Source: CAYJXJ01 sp964374095 (GTDB taxonomy: Bacteria; Elusimicrobiota; Elusimicrobia; UBA1565; UBA9628). From it: DNA of 13,687 nucleotides. Positions 12,631-13,687 of the stretch are shown here, one piece after another (position 1 is the stretch's first letter; each line of letters starts with the position of its first letter). A program made the translations under genes and the position numbers. The stretch lies in the NCBI GenBank assembly GCA_964374095.1, contig CAYJXJ010000127.1, forward strand, positions 1 to 13,687. Reading direction: 5' to 3'. The notes under the pieces are model-generated. The model had not been told where the DNA came from. It ran no database searches and saw nothing but the letters and a program-made list of their open reading frames with translations.

Positions 12631-13687
12631 ATGCACACAGCGCCTCCTATCGTTCTTTCCGCCGAAGAGCGGGCCACGCTTGCCACATGGGAACGGGGAA
12701 AGAGTTTCCCGCTACGTCTGATGCAACGCGCGCGAATCGTCACGATGGCAGGTGACGGGGTTCACAGTCAAGACATCGCGCACGCGGTTGGAGTTTCCAG
12801 GCCAACCGTTCAGTTGTGGCGAGAGCGGTTTCTTGCTTTACGGATCGCAGGGCTGGAAAAGGATGCCCCACGGCCCGGCCGTCTGCCAAGCATCCCCGAA
12901 AAGAAAGTTCGCGCCATCATTGAAGCGACGCTGCGCACCAAGCCACCTGCCGCTACTCACTGGAGCGTGCGCACCATGGCCGAAGCGCAGGGCATCAGCC
13001 CAGCGAGTGTGCAGCGCATTTGGAAGCAGCACAACATCAAGCCCCATCTCATCAAGACCTTCAAGATCAGTCGCGACAAGAATTTTGTCGAGAAACTCTA
13101 CGATGTGGTCGGACTATATCTCAACCCGCCGGACAAATCCATTGTCCTGTGCGTCGACGAGAAAAGTCAAATCCAGGCCCTCGATCGCACCCAGCCCGGC
13201 CTCCCACTAAAGAAAGGCCGCTGTGGAACGATGACGCACGACTACAAGCGCAATGGCACGACCACTTTGTTTGCGGCCCTCAGCATGCTCGATGGCAAGG
13301 TGATCGGCGAATGCATGCCCCGCCATCGGCATCAGGAATTCATCCGCTTCCTCAACACGATCGATGTTGAGACCCCTTCGGGACTTGATCTGCACCTTAT
13401 CGCGGACAACTACGCGACCCACAAACATCCGCGCGTGAAATCCTGGCTCAAGCGACACCCACGGTTCCATCTGCACTTCATCCCCACTTCAAGTTCTTGG
13501 GTGAACATGGTAGAGCGATGGTTTCGTGAAATCACCGACAAGCGCATCCGTCGCGGCGTCTTCAAGAACGTGCCGGAGTTGATCGCCGCTATCCAAGAAT
13601 ATTTGGACAATCACAACCAGAATCCAAAAATTTTCAAGTGGACTGCGTCCGTGGAGCAGATTTTGGCCAAAGTCGCCAAATGTAAAG
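12631..13687 (+). CDS. IS630-family transposase (3' end beyond window)
   Basis: At least 352 residues are present and the frame is still open at the last base, so a stop must lie just outside; family members are about 340-370 residues. An N-terminal helix-turn-helix HSQDIAHAVGVSRPTVQLW (about 45-63) is followed by a linker and the DDE catalytic core: D176 in CVDEKSQIQALDR, D259 in IADNYATHK and E295 in WVNMVERWF, the DD35E spacing of IS630/Tc1-mariner enzymes. It would cut and paste the element into TA dinucleotides. ATG 12631 gives a normal N-terminus for the family. No frameshift or premature stop is visible, so it could be active. No Shine-Dalgarno is seen before the start. Confidence 0.92.
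   Translation, partial: MHTAPPIVLSAEERATLATWERGKSFPLRLMQRARIVTMAGDGVHSQDIAHAVGVSRPTVQLWRERFLALRIAGLEKDAPRPGRLPSIPEKKVRAIIEATLRTKPPAATHWSVRTMAEAQGISPASVQRIWKQHNIKPHLIKTFKISRDKNFVEKLYDVVGLYLNPPDKSIVLCVDEKSQIQALDRTQPGLPLKKGRCGTMTHDYKRNGTTTLFAALSMLDGKVIGECMPRHRHQEFIRFLNTIDVETPSGLDLHLIADNYATHKHPRVKSWLKRHPRFHLHFIPTSSSWVNMVERWFREITDKRIRRGVFKNVPELIAAIQEYLDNHNQNPKIFKWTASVEQILAKVAKCK

Larger units (their letters stand above)
12570..13687 (+). mobile_element. IS630-family insertion sequence (partial)
   Basis: The element is defined by its transposase; the left boundary is approximate. A TA-flanked start near 12571-12590 is likely because IS630 elements insert at TA and the transposase begins about 50 bases inside. 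The right end lies outside the window, so the terminal inverted repeats cannot be paired. Base composition from here on is clearly less GC-rich than the catabolic genes, in line with transfer. Confidence 0.6.

Noticed and set aside
1..13687. CRISPR array, tRNA, rRNA, riboswitch
   Set aside because: No regularly spaced direct repeats, no cloverleaf with a recognisable T-arm, and no conserved rRNA stretch were noticed on either strand by eye.

Overview
This is a high-GC bacterial window carrying a compact radical-SAM peptide-modification (RiPP) cassette next to a diamine and amino-acid catabolism cluster, with toxin-antitoxin (TA) modules and an insertion sequence on the flanks. No rRNA, tRNA or ribosomal protein gene is present, so the lineage cannot be fixed. 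Codon use, class III aminotransferases and a PqqD/HprK/SPASM cassette with a short ACGKC-type peptide suit an environmental Gram-negative, for example Elusimicrobiota, Acidobacteriota or a deltaproteobacterial group. That assignment is a low-confidence guess.

Layout. (1) 1-179: no recognisable gene. (2) 162-873, + strand: a TA pair, an RHH-like DUF6364-type antitoxin and a PIN-domain RNase toxin, with a near-consensus promoter and an inverted-repeat operator. (3) 876-3548, + strand: a tightly packed cassette of HprK-like kinase, PqqD-like peptide chaperone, radical SAM/SPASM enzyme, a 50-residue Cys-containing precursor peptide and an S24/S26-type peptidase with Cys in the nucleophile position. 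Neighbouring genes overlap by 4-10 bases or sit 6 bases apart. The precursor is too short for default gene callers and is the most interesting item here. (4) 3545-10556, - strand: ornithine aminotransferase, then (after its own promoter) a GABA-type aminotransferase, a lysine dehydrogenase/saccharopine dehydrogenase-like oxidoreductase, putrescine aminotransferase and aminobutyraldehyde dehydrogenase. (5) 10576-11601, + strand: a class III CoA-transferase/racemase-like gene, head to head with the ornithine aminotransferase and apparently short at its C-terminus. (6) 11712-12430, - strand: a Phd/RelE-type TA module with a strong promoter, and directly behind it a 36-codon remnant of the C-terminus of a second RelE-type toxin. 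(7) 12479-13687: a perfect 34-bp palindrome and an IS630-family transposase running off the window.

How the parts work together. In the peptide cassette, PqqD would present the leader of the small peptide to the radical SAM/SPASM enzyme. The HprK-like kinase could phosphorylate the product, which ends in Ser, and the S24/S26-type protein could trim it. In the catabolic cluster, PatA and PatD would turn putrescine into GABA, GabT would turn GABA into succinate semialdehyde, RocD would take ornithine to glutamate semialdehyde, and the LysDH-like enzyme suggests that lysine or a lysine-derived compound enters the same route. The TA modules and the IS mark both flanks as recombination-prone accessory DNA.
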